A stretch of 64,000 nucleotides of DNA from Parapedobacter composti (lineage in GTDB: Bacteria > Bacteroidota > Bacteroidia > Sphingobacteriales > Sphingobacteriaceae): assembly GCF_900112315.1 (NCBI RefSeq), contig NZ_FOLL01000005.1, forward strand, positions 124,001 to 188,000, written 5' to 3'. Of this stretch, positions 1-9,482 are shown one piece after another; within the stretch, counting starts at the first letter, position 1; every line of letters starts with the position of its first letter. The notes beneath the pieces are model-generated. The model saw only the letters and a list, made by a program, of their open reading frames with translations. It was not told the origin of the DNA and did not search any database. A program made the translations under genes and the position numbers.

Positions 1-1856
1 AGCGACTCAGGCGGCACACACCAGTCGCCATACTTATCTTTGGTGATGATGCCGTTTTGCGTATATTTCCGCCGCATGTAGTCCATCCACTTTTTCATGG
101 ACGGATAGTGCTTTTGCAACGATCGGAAGTCTCCGAACTGATTATACAGCATATCGGCAATGGTCAAGTACGTGCCGGGCCAGGTTACGTTATCGCCGTA
201 GTAACGCCAGAACGCCGGGGCCACGTCCGGTATGCCGCCGTCGGTGGTCTGCGCCTGCTGGATGTCATCTAGCCATTTGGCATACAGCTTGGCATTGTCA
301 AACACGAAACTCTCACCATACGCCCCGGTGGTGCGGTCACCCAACCAGGGCTGACGCTCGTTCCGCTGTGGGCAGTCCACCGGCATCCCTTTGTAGTTGC
401 CCAGTATTCCCCAATATGCATTGCGAAACACCTGGTTGATGGTACTGTCGGACGTCTCGAACGAGCCGGTGGTAGCAATGCCGTCATACACCACCTTGCC
501 CACAAAATCATCGGCAGCCGGCACACCGGGGTAACCTGTTACTTCCACAAAACGGAAGCCGTGGTAAACAAACCGGGGTTCCCAGATTTCCGTTCCCGAG
601 CCTTTCAGCGTATATACATCGGTAACCTTGGCGTCCCGGAGATTAGCCAGGTAGAGCGAGCCGTCGTCCTGCAACGATTCCGCGAACCGCAGTTTTATAC
701 GCTGCCCGCGTATCCCCTTCACCCGGAGCTGTATCCAGCCGGTCATGTTCTGCCCCATATCCAAGATGTGAACGCTGTCGTTTAACCGGCTAACCGACCG
801 GGGCTGCAGCGTTTTCATTACTTTCATGTGTTCGCTCATCTGGGCAGTGGGCATACCACCGGGCTCCTGCACCAGCATGGCCGGCAGCCAGTCCGTATCA
901 TCGTAACCGGGCTGATGCCAGGCACCCAATTCCTTCGTTGCATCGTATTCCTCCCCATCATATTCGTTATTGGTGCGTATCGGCCCGTCCGGCGTCACCT
1001 TCCAGGAGTCATCTGAATGGACGGTTTCCATTGTGCCATCCGCATAGGTCACATACAGATTCATGCGCAGCTTAGGGTATCCGAATGTTTTGATTTTATG
1101 CGGTTTGTAAGCTTGCCGCATGGTATAATACCGTCCGTTACCTAAAATGACGCCAATGGCGTTCCGCCCTTCACGGAGGTGCGCCGTTACATCGAAGGTG
1201 TTGTACTTGACATCCTTCAGGTAATCGGTCGGCACAGGAGCCAGCACCTGGTCGCCTATGCGTTCACCGTTCAGGTACAGTTCATAAAGGCCGAGCCCGG
1301 TGATGTACAGCACGGCCTGTTTGATGGTTTGCCGGGCATCAAACTCTTTGCGGAAATACCGTGCCGACAGGCGGCTAAACTGGTCTTCGCGATCCCACGG
1401 GAATGCCCGGTCAAGCCCAATCCACCGCCCCCGCCAGTCCACGTAATCCAGCAGCCCCATACTCCAATGAGCCGGTTCGCTCCAGCCGGTCTCCCCTTGG
1501 GTGGTCCACAGCCGCACCTTCCAGAAGCAGTCCTGCCTGCTCACCAACGGTGCCCCGGCATACGCCACATGGACGGACTGCCGGCTGTCTACCCTACCGC
1601 TGTCCCAGAGGTCCGCATCCCCGGCCGCCAGCTTTTCCGGCGATGACGCCACGCAAAGCTGGTAAGCCAGCTGTTCAACACCCCGGCGTTCACTGTTGAT
1701 TTCCCAGCTCAGCCGTGGGGACCGCGTACCGATGCCCAGCGGGTTAGACAACAACTCTGTCCGCAGGTTGATCACCTTCACCTGTCCCAGCGCAGGCAGC
1801 GTATACCCTAGGAGAAGTAGCCATCCGAACAGCCATTGTATCATCATAAATTTCAT
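1..1856 (-). CDS. GH78-family alpha-L-rhamnosidase, C-terminus cut by the window edge
   Basis: About 618 codons are present; the gene runs off the left edge. It opens with a hydrophobic signal peptide (MKFMMIQWLFGWLLLL). Next comes a beta-sandwich stretch (TRSPRLSWE..., FWKVRLWTTQG...WSEP) and a second sugar-binding-like domain (YFRKEF...LYITGLGLYELYLNG). The start of the catalytic (alpha/alpha)6 barrel follows, with DCPQRNERQPWLGD, close to the GH78 signature DCPxRxERxxWxGD. Family members remove terminal L-rhamnose, here presumably from rhamnogalacturonan or another pectic side chain in the periplasm. The start ATG at 1856 overlaps the stop of the upstream gene (ATGA), which implies translational coupling and decides the start. 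It is the last visible gene of the SusC operon. Confidence 0.9.
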   Translation of the reverse strand, partial: MKFMMIQWLFGWLLLLGYTLPALGQVKVINLRTELLSNPLGIGTRSPRLSWEINSERRGVEQLAYQLCVASSPEKLAAGDADLWDSGRVDSRQSVHVAYAGAPLVSRQDCFWKVRLWTTQGETGWSEPAHWSMGLLDYVDWRGRWIGLDRAFPWDREDQFSRLSARYFRKEFDARQTIKQAVLYITGLGLYELYLNGERIGDQVLAPVPTDYLKDVKYNTFDVTAHLREGRNAIGVILGNGRYYTMRQAYKPHKIKTFGYPKLRMNLYVTYADGTMETVHSDDSWKVTPDGPIRTNNEYDGEEYDATKELGAWHQPGYDDTDWLPAMLVQEPGGMPTAQMSEHMKVMKTLQPRSVSRLNDSVHILDMGQNMTGWIQLRVKGIRGQRIKLRFAESLQDDGSLYLANLRDAKVTDVYTLKGSGTEIWEPRFVYHGFRFVEVTGYPGVPAADDFVGKVVYDGIATTGSFETSDSTINQVFRNAYWGILGNYKGMPVDCPQRNERQPWLGDRTTGAYGESFVFDNAKLYAKWLDDIQQAQTTDGGIPDVAPAFWRYYGDNVTWPGTYLTIADMLYNQFGDFRSLQKHYPSMKKWMDYMRRKYTQNGIITKDKYGDWCVPPES

Positions 1857-3706
1857 CGTCCCTCCGTTTTCAGGTAATCGATACGGAATGAGGCCTCCGG
1901 CAGGGGCTCCCCTGCATCGGACAGATCGTACGTCTGATCGGCCGGTGTGTCCGGATCGGGAAAGCGGCGGACGCCGCCGGTACGGAAGGCCACACGTTCG
2001 AACGCGCGCACCGGAGCAAATGCGATGCCGGTAAACAGTGGCTTTCCGTTTACGCTCACTGTGTAAAGGCGGTTACGGGCATCGGCCTCCACGCGTACAA
2101 CATAGCGCTGTCCTGCCCGGTAGTCCATGATTTTACGGTAGCGCGCGCCCGCCTTCGCACGGAATACGCCGGTAGAGTCAAAAGTCAGCCGTATGGAAGC
2201 AGTGCCCCTACCTTCAGCCAGTTCGAAGTCGAGCTGCCCGAAAGTATGCTGCGCGGCGGTAACCGCAAACTCCACCGCCACTTGTTCCGATTGCGGGATT
2301 ACTCGCTCAGCTTTGGCATAATCGTAACGGTCGCGGTCGGCCAGGCGCAGGTATCCCATGCCGCTGTCGTCCAGACCGATGGTCACCGGAGCCCAGAGCG
2401 GGCTGTAAATGTTCCATGCCGCCAACTGCTGGATTCCGTCCAGTTGTGCAAAACCGTCATCCGCGTGCCCCGCGGGGCGATCGGTCACCGGCACAGGCAC
2501 TTTAGACACCCAGATGTCTTCCTTATTCATGCTGTAGGTGACCCACAGGTTGCCGTCGGGCGGTGCCCCGTTACCTTCCAAGATACCCCGCACGTACTGG
2601 GGGCCGTACGACTTGTAATTGCCGCCATACCGCATGGGCGGGATTTCGCCATTTACCAATAACAGGCGGCGGTAGTTCAGGCCATCGGCGCTCAGCGAAA
2701 GCGCCAGGGGCCAGCGGTATTCCGCGGGATTATACACCGTGGCGTATGAACCGTCGGAAAGGCGCTGCCCCCAGATTTTGGCGTTGCTGTTGACGAAACC
2801 GGGTGCCCTCACGGCGTTTTCAGGCCACGTTCTACCACCATCTTCACTAATGGCCGTGAGGGCATGTTTCCAGAGCCCCACTACCCGGTCACCGGGCAGG
2901 CGATAATAGCTGAACGCCTTGTATTGCTTCTTCAGCGGGATCAGCGGGTCATCGCGGTCGGCTTCCTCCACCCACTGCATCATCATCAGCGGATCTGTCA
3001 ACAGCTCTTCACATGCCGCCACAAAGCCGGTGTCTTTACTGTCCTTGTAAAACGGATAACTGGACTGTGCCGGATCCCATGACGCATTATAACGGATAAA
3101 GTGGATAGGGCCGTAGCTACCATCTTTGCGGATTTCCCGTACCACGCGGCCGATTCCGTTTCCGTCATTCGGGTCGTCTTTCTCATCCATCGCGATGCCG
3201 TAATAACCCAACGTAAACAGGCGGCCCGATCGGGAAACGAAGAACCCCATCCGTTGATGCATCACCGCATCAAGGTCTTTTGCCACTCCGGGATGTCCTT
3301 TCTTGGTATACCCGTCCGGAATGCGGTAAGGCGGAAATACCACTTGGGGGGTCGACCAATGATAACCATCGGCCGAAGAAGAAATGTACGTCTGGCTGGG
3401 GGGAATGTGCTCTCCCACGGGGTCGGCCAGATGCTGCAGGTAAAAGTGTCCGTTCCAGTACGCCAACATCGGCGCGTGGTTGTACGTCCACCCATACCCC
3501 TCAGCCAAGTCAGGCCGTTCACGGTTTGCGCGGAGCACCTGGATATTATGTACACCGACGGCAAGCCGCAACTGCCCGTGATGCTCTTCCACATTGGCCA
3601 ACACAGAATCGATATAGCGCACGGTATCCCGCTGCGCATGACAATCCGCGCCCCACAGCAGCCCCGCTGCCAAGCATAACCCGTTCAGCATATCGCGTTT
3701 TTTCAT
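1853..3706 (-). CDS. Secreted sialidase-like beta-propeller protein with C-terminal jelly-roll
   Basis: 617 aa with a signal peptide (LNGLCLAAGLLWGADCHAQ). Residues about 30-430 read as a six- or seven-bladed propeller of the sialidase/BNR type, with Asp-box-like turns (SSADGYHWSTP, SEDGGRTWPE, SADGLNYRRL). Residues about 440-617 look like a LamG-like jelly roll (VAVEFAVTAAQHTFGQLDFELAEG...). Many Bacteroidota homologues are annotated 'exo-alpha-sialidase', but a sialidase makes little sense in this pectin locus. Propellers acting on Rha-GlcA linkages (GH145/PL27 type) are an alternative; I cannot assign a family. Start and stop overlap both neighbours by 4 bp, so the gene is tightly built into the operon between a GH43 and a GH78. 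Confidence 0.7.
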   Translation of the reverse strand: MKKRDMLNGLCLAAGLLWGADCHAQRDTVRYIDSVLANVEEHHGQLRLAVGVHNIQVLRANRERPDLAEGYGWTYNHAPMLAYWNGHFYLQHLADPVGEHIPPSQTYISSSADGYHWSTPQVVFPPYRIPDGYTKKGHPGVAKDLDAVMHQRMGFFVSRSGRLFTLGYYGIAMDEKDDPNDGNGIGRVVREIRKDGSYGPIHFIRYNASWDPAQSSYPFYKDSKDTGFVAACEELLTDPLMMMQWVEEADRDDPLIPLKKQYKAFSYYRLPGDRVVGLWKHALTAISEDGGRTWPENAVRAPGFVNSNAKIWGQRLSDGSYATVYNPAEYRWPLALSLSADGLNYRRLLLVNGEIPPMRYGGNYKSYGPQYVRGILEGNGAPPDGNLWVTYSMNKEDIWVSKVPVPVTDRPAGHADDGFAQLDGIQQLAAWNIYSPLWAPVTIGLDDSGMGYLRLADRDRYDYAKAERVIPQSEQVAVEFAVTAAQHTFGQLDFELAEGRGTASIRLTFDSTGVFRAKAGARYRKIMDYRAGQRYVVRVEADARNRLYTVSVNGKPLFTGIAFAPVRAFERVAFRTGGVRRFPDPDTPADQTYDLSDAGEPLPEASFRIDYLKTEGR

Positions 3707-4659
3707 CCTCCGTTGCGTTTTAAAAAGTCCTGTATCCGTTGCAAGTCTGCCTGCGTACCGGCAAAGATGGTTCCGTGTTTATGCCCCCGCGGCACGCTGA
3801 TTTCTTCGGTCGCATCCGTAAAGTGAACGAAGTCGCGCGTCTTCACCGCGCCGTACGTGTGCGTGCGGTATGCATCGAAATAAATATACCAGTCATCGCC
3901 GCGTTTCAACACGGTAGGCCCTTCCGTTAGGTGTCCGGTAAACGGTTCGCCCACCTCGGTGTACGGCCCCAGCGGATTGTCAGCGAAAGCCACCCGCAGG
4001 TTCCGGTTGGGCCGTGTGTTGTCTTTCAGCACCAATACATAATCGGCCTTCTCCCGCTTCGTAATAACGGCATCGATGACACTGAAGCCGGGATCAAGGA
4101 ACAACTTCGTTCCGGTAAACGTTTTAAAATCCTTGGTGGTGGTATAGTACATCCGGTGGTTGTTGTCCTCCTCTTCCATCCCCTTTTCAAACCGGTAGGG
4201 GACAGTTGACGCCCAGATGATGATAAACCGATCCGCTTCATCGTCGTAGAACAGCTCCGGCGCCCATACGTTCACGGTGGTCGGTTCATGGGCCATCACA
4301 TCGATGCTGCGCTGGTTGCTCCAACGGATTAAATCTTTGGACGAAGCATAGCCGAAACCTTTAGTGCCCCTCCATCCGGTAGTCCACACCAGGTGGAATG
4401 TGCCGTCAGGCCCCCGCACGACGGAGGGGTCGCGCATGATGCGCTGGTCGCCTATCCCCGGACGGATGAAAACGCCGCCGAGGGTATCCCACCTTAGTCC
4501 ATCGTGGCTGTACAGCAGCCGCATACCGTCCGTCGCCGGCTCGCGGAATGAGGTAAAAAAATAAACCGCCTCCGTGTCCTTTCCAGCCTGTTCCGTGCAG
4601 CCATCGATGAGAGCGGCAAACAGCAAGAGGCCAGCAATCAATATTTTCTGTTTATCCAT
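3703..4659 (-). CDS. GH43-family glycosidase, probable lipoprotein
   Basis: 318 aa five-bladed beta-propeller. The three GH43 carboxylates can be placed: Asp77 in MRDPSV (base), Asp196 in VIDAVI (pKa modulator) and Glu246 in EGPTV (acid). Family members remove arabinose, xylose or galactose units; in this setting an arabinan or galactan side chain of pectin is likely. The N-terminus has a lipoprotein-type signal ending at Cys21 (LIDGC; Asp at -2 is unusual). It overlaps the upstream DUF6298-like gene by 22 bp and the next gene by 4 bp, inside the SusC operon. Exact substrate is not inferable from sequence. Confidence 0.85.
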   Translation of the reverse strand: MDKQKILIAGLLLFAALIDGCTEQAGKDTEAVYFFTSFREPATDGMRLLYSHDGLRWDTLGGVFIRPGIGDQRIMRDPSVVRGPDGTFHLVWTTGWRGTKGFGYASSKDLIRWSNQRSIDVMAHEPTTVNVWAPELFYDDEADRFIIIWASTVPYRFEKGMEEEDNNHRMYYTTTKDFKTFTGTKLFLDPGFSVIDAVITKREKADYVLVLKDNTRPNRNLRVAFADNPLGPYTEVGEPFTGHLTEGPTVLKRGDDWYIYFDAYRTHTYGAVKTRDFVHFTDATEEISVPRGHKHGTIFAGTQADLQRIQDFLKRNGG

Positions 4660-7600
4660 ATCATCCAGTCTCGATTGTCCGGTTTAACCAAATCCGGCGT
4701 AACTGTTGTCGTTCCGTCTTCCGGGGATATCCAATGCACACGTACCGGGCCGTTCCCCAGGTTAACCGGCACCTCATCCCCTCTGCCCACATAGGCCACG
4801 TAGCTCCCCCTGCCGTCTGCGAGCACCATTGTGCCTTGCCGCTGCGGGTCGGGCTCCATTTCCGCTACGGCCGCCAGGAAACCTTCGGGTAAGCTGGAAG
4901 GGAGGTTCACCAACGATGCCCCCGCCAGAAGAGCAGGCCAGCCCATGCTCTCATGGTTGCCTGCCGAGAAGATGACGGCTTTTCCGGGGAACGCCTCCCG
5001 GTATTCCGCCACGGCACGGTAAACCGATGCTGCCGACAGCTTCCCCGGATTTTCCAGCCGCGCATGCTGGCGTGGAGCCAGGTGCATCCCCCCTTTAGGG
5101 GCATACAAACTGCCGTCTGCCCGGTAATGCCAGTAGCGGATATCAATCACGTCTACCACGGCTGCCCGTTCGCTGTCGGCCAGTATAGCATCCTGCACAT
5201 CTTTGGTGGCACTCAATACCACCATCGGCCTCCATCCGGTCTCGACCGCCCATTCGCGGATCACATCGATCCAAAACTGCATAAACGCCAGCGGTCCGGT
5301 ATACTCCGCACCGACAGCATGCAGCACATTGGGCTGCCCCCTGAAGTTGTCCAGACATTGCCGGATGTATGCCCTGTGAAGCTCCCGGCGTACCGGATGC
5401 GACACGTCATAGAACTGGGCATCCATGAAGATACGTTTGTCACCTGCGTAATGGGGGGGCTCCGGAAATCCCACCTGATTCACGTTGTTGGCGGCGCGCC
5501 ACGGAAAGTCGGCATAATGCGCCCCTGCTTCCAACACGTTATGCTGGAAATAATGCTGGTGGATGAGCAGCCGCCCAGAGCAAGTAGCCAGGCCGGCAAA
5601 TTCTTGGAGCCTGCTCCAGTACCAGGTATTATATTGGGTAAGATCGTATTGACTGAGGCCGTCCCAAGCCGTACCTTTGCCGCTACGGGCAAACGGCAGC
5701 TCATAGAACGGTGCCCATGCGTCGGCATCCATGCGGCGCACCCGCTGGTGGTCGTCGCGCCGCCGATCGTACCACAACCCGTAGTTGTGTTCTATCGCTA
5801 TCCAATGTTCCCGTTCCATCCATTGGACGACCTCACGGAGGTCGTCAGTGTATCCTGTTCCGGTGCGCCCCGGTACGAACCGGGTGATGTGAGGGGTTGC
5901 TTTGGCCACTTCCGGCTTCCGGAGGCTCCCCCGCCACCACATCACGTGGTGCCTTCTGCCCGCAGCCACCTGTCCGCCAACGGCGAGCCAGCCGTTGCGT
6001 AACACCAGCGGCTTGGCAATGGTCTGTTGCGCCGATGCATCTCCGGCGGAAGGTAATGTCGCGTTCCGCATATCCCGTGCAACCGGAGCAGCCACGGGGC
6101 GTAACACCGCAGCGCTGTCAATCCAGGCGGCCAGCGAGAGCGGCGGGGCGTACGCTTCTGCCGTCAGCGCGGCGGCCACCGCCGGCGATGGACTGCTGGA
6201 AGCCTCTCCACTGAACGGCAACAGGAAACTGCGTTCCCGGGCAGCCTCCCCTATACGCTCGGCCAGTTGGGCGTAGTACAGGCTGCGCGGCCGTACATGG
6301 GTGTCCGACTCGTACCATTCGCCGTTACCTGCATAGCGCCCCCATGTACCGAAAGCCCAGTTGCTGGCCCCAGGTGGCCGGTCGCAATCTATTTGGGCGG
6401 CACTGCAATTCCAGATCACACTGTTCGCTCCCGTCCATCCGGTTCCTTGTGCTTCAGGCCCGCGATTGGGGAAACCGAGCCGATGGCCATCTACCGTAAC
6501 GCCGTCCAGCAGCACGCCGGATGCCCAGCTTCCTATAGCCCCGCTGTAATGGAAGGGCAGGTGCGACTCGCACTGCACGAACACGTTGGGACCGGCTGCC
6601 CCGTAACCGACGGCAAAATCGTGATAACCATATTCCGCGTAGAGCCGCTGGAATAGCGTCTGCTGTCCGGCCGTAAAAAAAGTATTCCGCCGGTAGGCAG
6701 CAACTTCCGATACCGGCTGTAACGACTTGCAGTCTTCCACGGTAATGCGCCTGGCCGTCTCCGGTAAAAACACCGCTGAACCCGCAAAATGCCGGAACGT
6801 CACTTGCCTCACCCAAGCATCTATTACGTGTTCCATCCGGATGGCTATCCACCGGTGGTTTTCGTCCTTCGGATTGGATGTATCATATTCCGACAGGCAG
6901 ATGAGGTTTTCGATACCTATCTGCGTTAGCCGCCCCGGCCACCGGTAGGGGGCAACGTAGCCGCCGCCGAGCTGCTCATCAATAGCCGTGGTAATCGGCG
7001 CATCGATGCGTATTCTTCTGCCCTCCACGGCTACCACCTGCCTGTCCCATGTGATGTCATGCTCACCCGGCCGCCAGCCCAGCCAGTTGTTGTCGCCGCC
7101 GAACCGTTCCATGCCCAGCTGCGCAATCCACTCCGCCGAGGCGGGCCGGCAAACGGAAATCCGGTCGCCTGGTCGCAACAGGTGCGGTTCTTCGACAGCC
7201 AGCTCGAGGGCATTGACGGGAACATAGGCATCGGTGATACGGAGCCGTTTGCCGGCATCGGTACGGTCATTTTCACCGGCAACGTCAATGAGTGCCTCCC
7301 GACTGCCCCCCACGCCCAACAAAACCGTTCCGCCGTCGTGCATGCCGCTGCCCCGCAGCACCACACCGGAAGCCTGTATCCGCAGACTGCCTGCCACACG
7401 GTATACACCGCGATCCAGCAATACCGCTCCGCGGAACCCATCGATATCGACCGGCAGGGAACTGACATAGTTAATTGCATGCTGGATAGCGGCCGTAGCG
7501 TCCGCTCCGCCAGCCATAAGCGGCACATGGACCTTCGCAGGCACCGCAGGTATCGGCAGCTCCCCCGCCCGGTAGCCGGCGTAGGAAAAATCCGGTATAC

Positions 7601-7763
7601 GGTTACCCAGCGAATCCGGCCGGTAGTGCAGCGCCCCTGTTTCGGCAACGAGCAACGGCCGGCCTTCAGCCCTTTCCTGGGTAAACCCCCAAAAGAGCAA
7701 AGCATTGCCAGAAATTAATCCGGCAACGCTAAGCAGCAAACCAACAAACCGATAGTTAGCCAT
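4638..7763 (-). CDS. DUF6298-like two-part protein: pectate-lyase-type beta-helix plus barrel-like C-terminal domain
   Basis: 1041 aa from ATG at 7763; a TTG three codons upstream also opens the frame but has no clear ribosome site. After a signal anchor (LLLSVAGLISGNALLF), residues about 50-480 form a pectate-lyase-superfamily right-handed beta-helix (DATAAIQHAINYV, LLDRGVYRVAGSLRI, GVVLRGSGM). A linker rich in Ala, Pro and Ser follows. The last 430 or so residues look like a glycosidase barrel (HHVMWWRGSL, IHQHYFQHNVLEAG, GAEYTGPLAFMQFWIDVI, VVLSATKDVQDAI), with the conserved Glu of GAEYTGP a possible catalytic residue. The family is uncharacterised to my knowledge. The gene lies between the PL1 and GH43 genes, suggesting pectin-fragment cleavage. 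Confidence 0.7.
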   Translation of the reverse strand: MANYRFVGLLLSVAGLISGNALLFWGFTQERAEGRPLLVAETGALHYRPDSLGNRIPDFSYAGYRAGELPIPAVPAKVHVPLMAGGADATAAIQHAINYVSSLPVDIDGFRGAVLLDRGVYRVAGSLRIQASGVVLRGSGMHDGGTVLLGVGGSREALIDVAGENDRTDAGKRLRITDAYVPVNALELAVEEPHLLRPGDRISVCRPASAEWIAQLGMERFGGDNNWLGWRPGEHDITWDRQVVAVEGRRIRIDAPITTAIDEQLGGGYVAPYRWPGRLTQIGIENLICLSEYDTSNPKDENHRWIAIRMEHVIDAWVRQVTFRHFAGSAVFLPETARRITVEDCKSLQPVSEVAAYRRNTFFTAGQQTLFQRLYAEYGYHDFAVGYGAAGPNVFVQCESHLPFHYSGAIGSWASGVLLDGVTVDGHRLGFPNRGPEAQGTGWTGANSVIWNCSAAQIDCDRPPGASNWAFGTWGRYAGNGEWYESDTHVRPRSLYYAQLAERIGEAARERSFLLPFSGEASSSPSPAVAAALTAEAYAPPLSLAAWIDSAAVLRPVAAPVARDMRNATLPSAGDASAQQTIAKPLVLRNGWLAVGGQVAAGRRHHVMWWRGSLRKPEVAKATPHITRFVPGRTGTGYTDDLREVVQWMEREHWIAIEHNYGLWYDRRRDDHQRVRRMDADAWAPFYELPFARSGKGTAWDGLSQYDLTQYNTWYWSRLQEFAGLATCSGRLLIHQHYFQHNVLEAGAHYADFPWRAANNVNQVGFPEPPHYAGDKRIFMDAQFYDVSHPVRRELHRAYIRQCLDNFRGQPNVLHAVGAEYTGPLAFMQFWIDVIREWAVETGWRPMVVLSATKDVQDAILADSERAAVVDVIDIRYWHYRADGSLYAPKGGMHLAPRQHARLENPGKLSAASVYRAVAEYREAFPGKAVIFSAGNHESMGWPALLAGASLVNLPSSLPEGFLAAVAEMEPDPQRQGTMVLADGRGSYVAYVGRGDEVPVNLGNGPVRVHWISPEDGTTTVTPDLVKPDNRDWMIWINRKY

Positions 7764-7779
7764 GTATATCAATTGTCGA

Positions 7780-9420
7780 CTATCCAGCCGGAACCACGTT
7801 CCGGATATCGACCAGACTATTCAGATAAATTTCAATATTCGTGTAACCACTTTCTGTATAGGCCGATGCATCCGAGGGGTCATTCGGATTCAGCCCGTTT
7901 TTCGTTTCCCACTCATCGGGAATGCCGTCGTTGTCGGCATCCTGGTAAGGCGTTCCTTTATACTCCGGATATCCGCCGACCTGGTCAATAGCCGTAATGA
8001 TCCCAATTTTGTACGAATCCCGCGGTAACCGGCGGTGCTCAAACTCATACGCTGGCAACTTTACTTCCGGCAGCGGATCGATGTTTCCCGTGCGCACGGT
8101 GTTGGTCACCCGTACATCCACCGCATCACGCACCGGCAGCGTTGCGCCGGCATTCGCCAGCACATAGTCAAACGCGTCCGCGGCGGGAAGGATCGTGAAT
8201 TCCGGCTTCGCAAAAGGTTTCGATGCCCGGATGTAATCGGTATACTCCCCCGCATCGGCCTGGTCTTCAATCTGAACGCCCCCATCCCAATTATTGCGGG
8301 TGACCCGGTCGTTCCCCTCCACAATATTGCCTTCTACATAAGCCCGGCCATAGGTTTTTTCATCGAGCGCACTTCGCCCTGCTTCGGGTTTCAACAGCCG
8401 GTAGGCCAGCCGCGAATCCTTGGGTGTGGCAGGTCCGGGCTTATAGTAATTGTTGATAATGTTAAACTTGGCCGTATAGTCGCCCCCGTCTACATTGCGG
8501 TGCACCCAGTTGAACAACACATTATTGGCAAAATTGAACACCCCGTTCCAGCCAACGGATGGGTTCCGCCCCGCATTGTTAGCCCATAGGTTACGGATAA
8601 AGGAACAGTTCTCACCACCCAGTGTACTGCCGAATGAGTGGTTGTACGTGTCCAATGCCTCAGAAAATATCGAATTCTGTATGGTGAGGTTTACCGTACC
8701 TAACTTCTTCGGCGGTTTACCAATGCCTTCGTCATACATGTGGCGGTACATAGACATGTTTTCATCCAGCCCCCAGCTGGCCGATACATGGTCTATCATG
8801 ATATTGCCGATGGGGTTACCGCCGATGGCGTCATCCCGACGCCCTACCCAGGTTTCGCCCCTGCGGAAACGCATATAACGGATAATCACGTCATGCGTGT
8901 CAATCCATACCGATTCGCCCGCCACACACACCCCGTCGCCCGGGGCGGACTGCCCCGCGATGGTAATATAGGGCGCACGGATAATCAGGGGGCTTTTAAG
9001 CCGGATGATGCCGGCCACGTTGAACACCACGATGCGCGCGCCGCCCTGTTCACAAGCCCAGCGCAGCGTGCCGGGACCGCTGTCTTCCAGGCTGGTTACC
9101 ACCAGCACCTTGCCGCCCCTTCCGCCCGGGGTATAGGCACCCCCGCCTTCGGCTCCCGGAAACGCCGGAATATCAGCCTGCGGCAGGTCGTCTGGCCGAC
9201 TGGCCCAGGGCACGTACGGGCGGTCGCCCTTAGCTTCCTCCAAAATGATGGGCCACGCCACCGTCCAGGCCGAATCCGCGCGGCGCTCGGCCTCAGCCAT
9301 TAATTGGCGGGCAGCTTCCCCGTCTTCCTGAGGTACTTTTGGGTACTGCCCGGCAGACTTTCCGACAACCGCGGCGACCAAACACACCATTAACCAACTC
9401 TGTTTACCGTATAATCCCAT
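7780..9420 (-). CDS. Secreted PL1-type pectate lyase
   Basis: 546 aa. The ATG at 9420 is chosen over the upstream ATG at 9441 because GGAGG (about 9430-9434) sits at the right distance before it and a good signal peptide follows. The body is a parallel beta-helix: AFPGAEGGGAYTPGGRGG (typical PL1 N-terminus), GDGVCVAGESVWI, IMIDHVSASWGLDEN (the WIDH-like Ca-site strand of PL1) and AGRNPSVGWNG. The C-terminus carries DADNDGIPDEWE, an EF-hand/TSP3-like calcium loop common in Bacteroidota pectate lyases, then a sorting-like tail (GYTNIEIYLNSL). It would cleave homogalacturonan by beta-elimination outside the cytoplasm. It is directly upstream of the DUF6298-like gene (16 bp gap). Confidence 0.88.
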   Translation of the reverse strand: MGLYGKQSWLMVCLVAAVVGKSAGQYPKVPQEDGEAARQLMAEAERRADSAWTVAWPIILEEAKGDRPYVPWASRPDDLPQADIPAFPGAEGGGAYTPGGRGGKVLVVTSLEDSGPGTLRWACEQGGARIVVFNVAGIIRLKSPLIIRAPYITIAGQSAPGDGVCVAGESVWIDTHDVIIRYMRFRRGETWVGRRDDAIGGNPIGNIMIDHVSASWGLDENMSMYRHMYDEGIGKPPKKLGTVNLTIQNSIFSEALDTYNHSFGSTLGGENCSFIRNLWANNAGRNPSVGWNGVFNFANNVLFNWVHRNVDGGDYTAKFNIINNYYKPGPATPKDSRLAYRLLKPEAGRSALDEKTYGRAYVEGNIVEGNDRVTRNNWDGGVQIEDQADAGEYTDYIRASKPFAKPEFTILPAADAFDYVLANAGATLPVRDAVDVRVTNTVRTGNIDPLPEVKLPAYEFEHRRLPRDSYKIGIITAIDQVGGYPEYKGTPYQDADNDGIPDEWETKNGLNPNDPSDASAYTESGYTNIEIYLNSLVDIRNVVPAG

Positions 9421-9482
9421 TTTATCTTTCCTCCAATGCATTACATTTATTTATCCTGTTTGCGCTCACAAATTAGCGCCAT

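Noticed and set aside
4953-6002. 349-codon open frame on the plus strand
   Set aside because: It lies antisense within the DUF6298-like gene and encodes a Pro/His/Arg-rich sequence without domain logic; a shadow of a GC-rich gene.
7764-7772. TTG start for the DUF6298-like gene at 7772
   Set aside because: The ATG at 7763 is three codons downstream, no ribosome site favours the TTG, and the signal anchor is complete without it.
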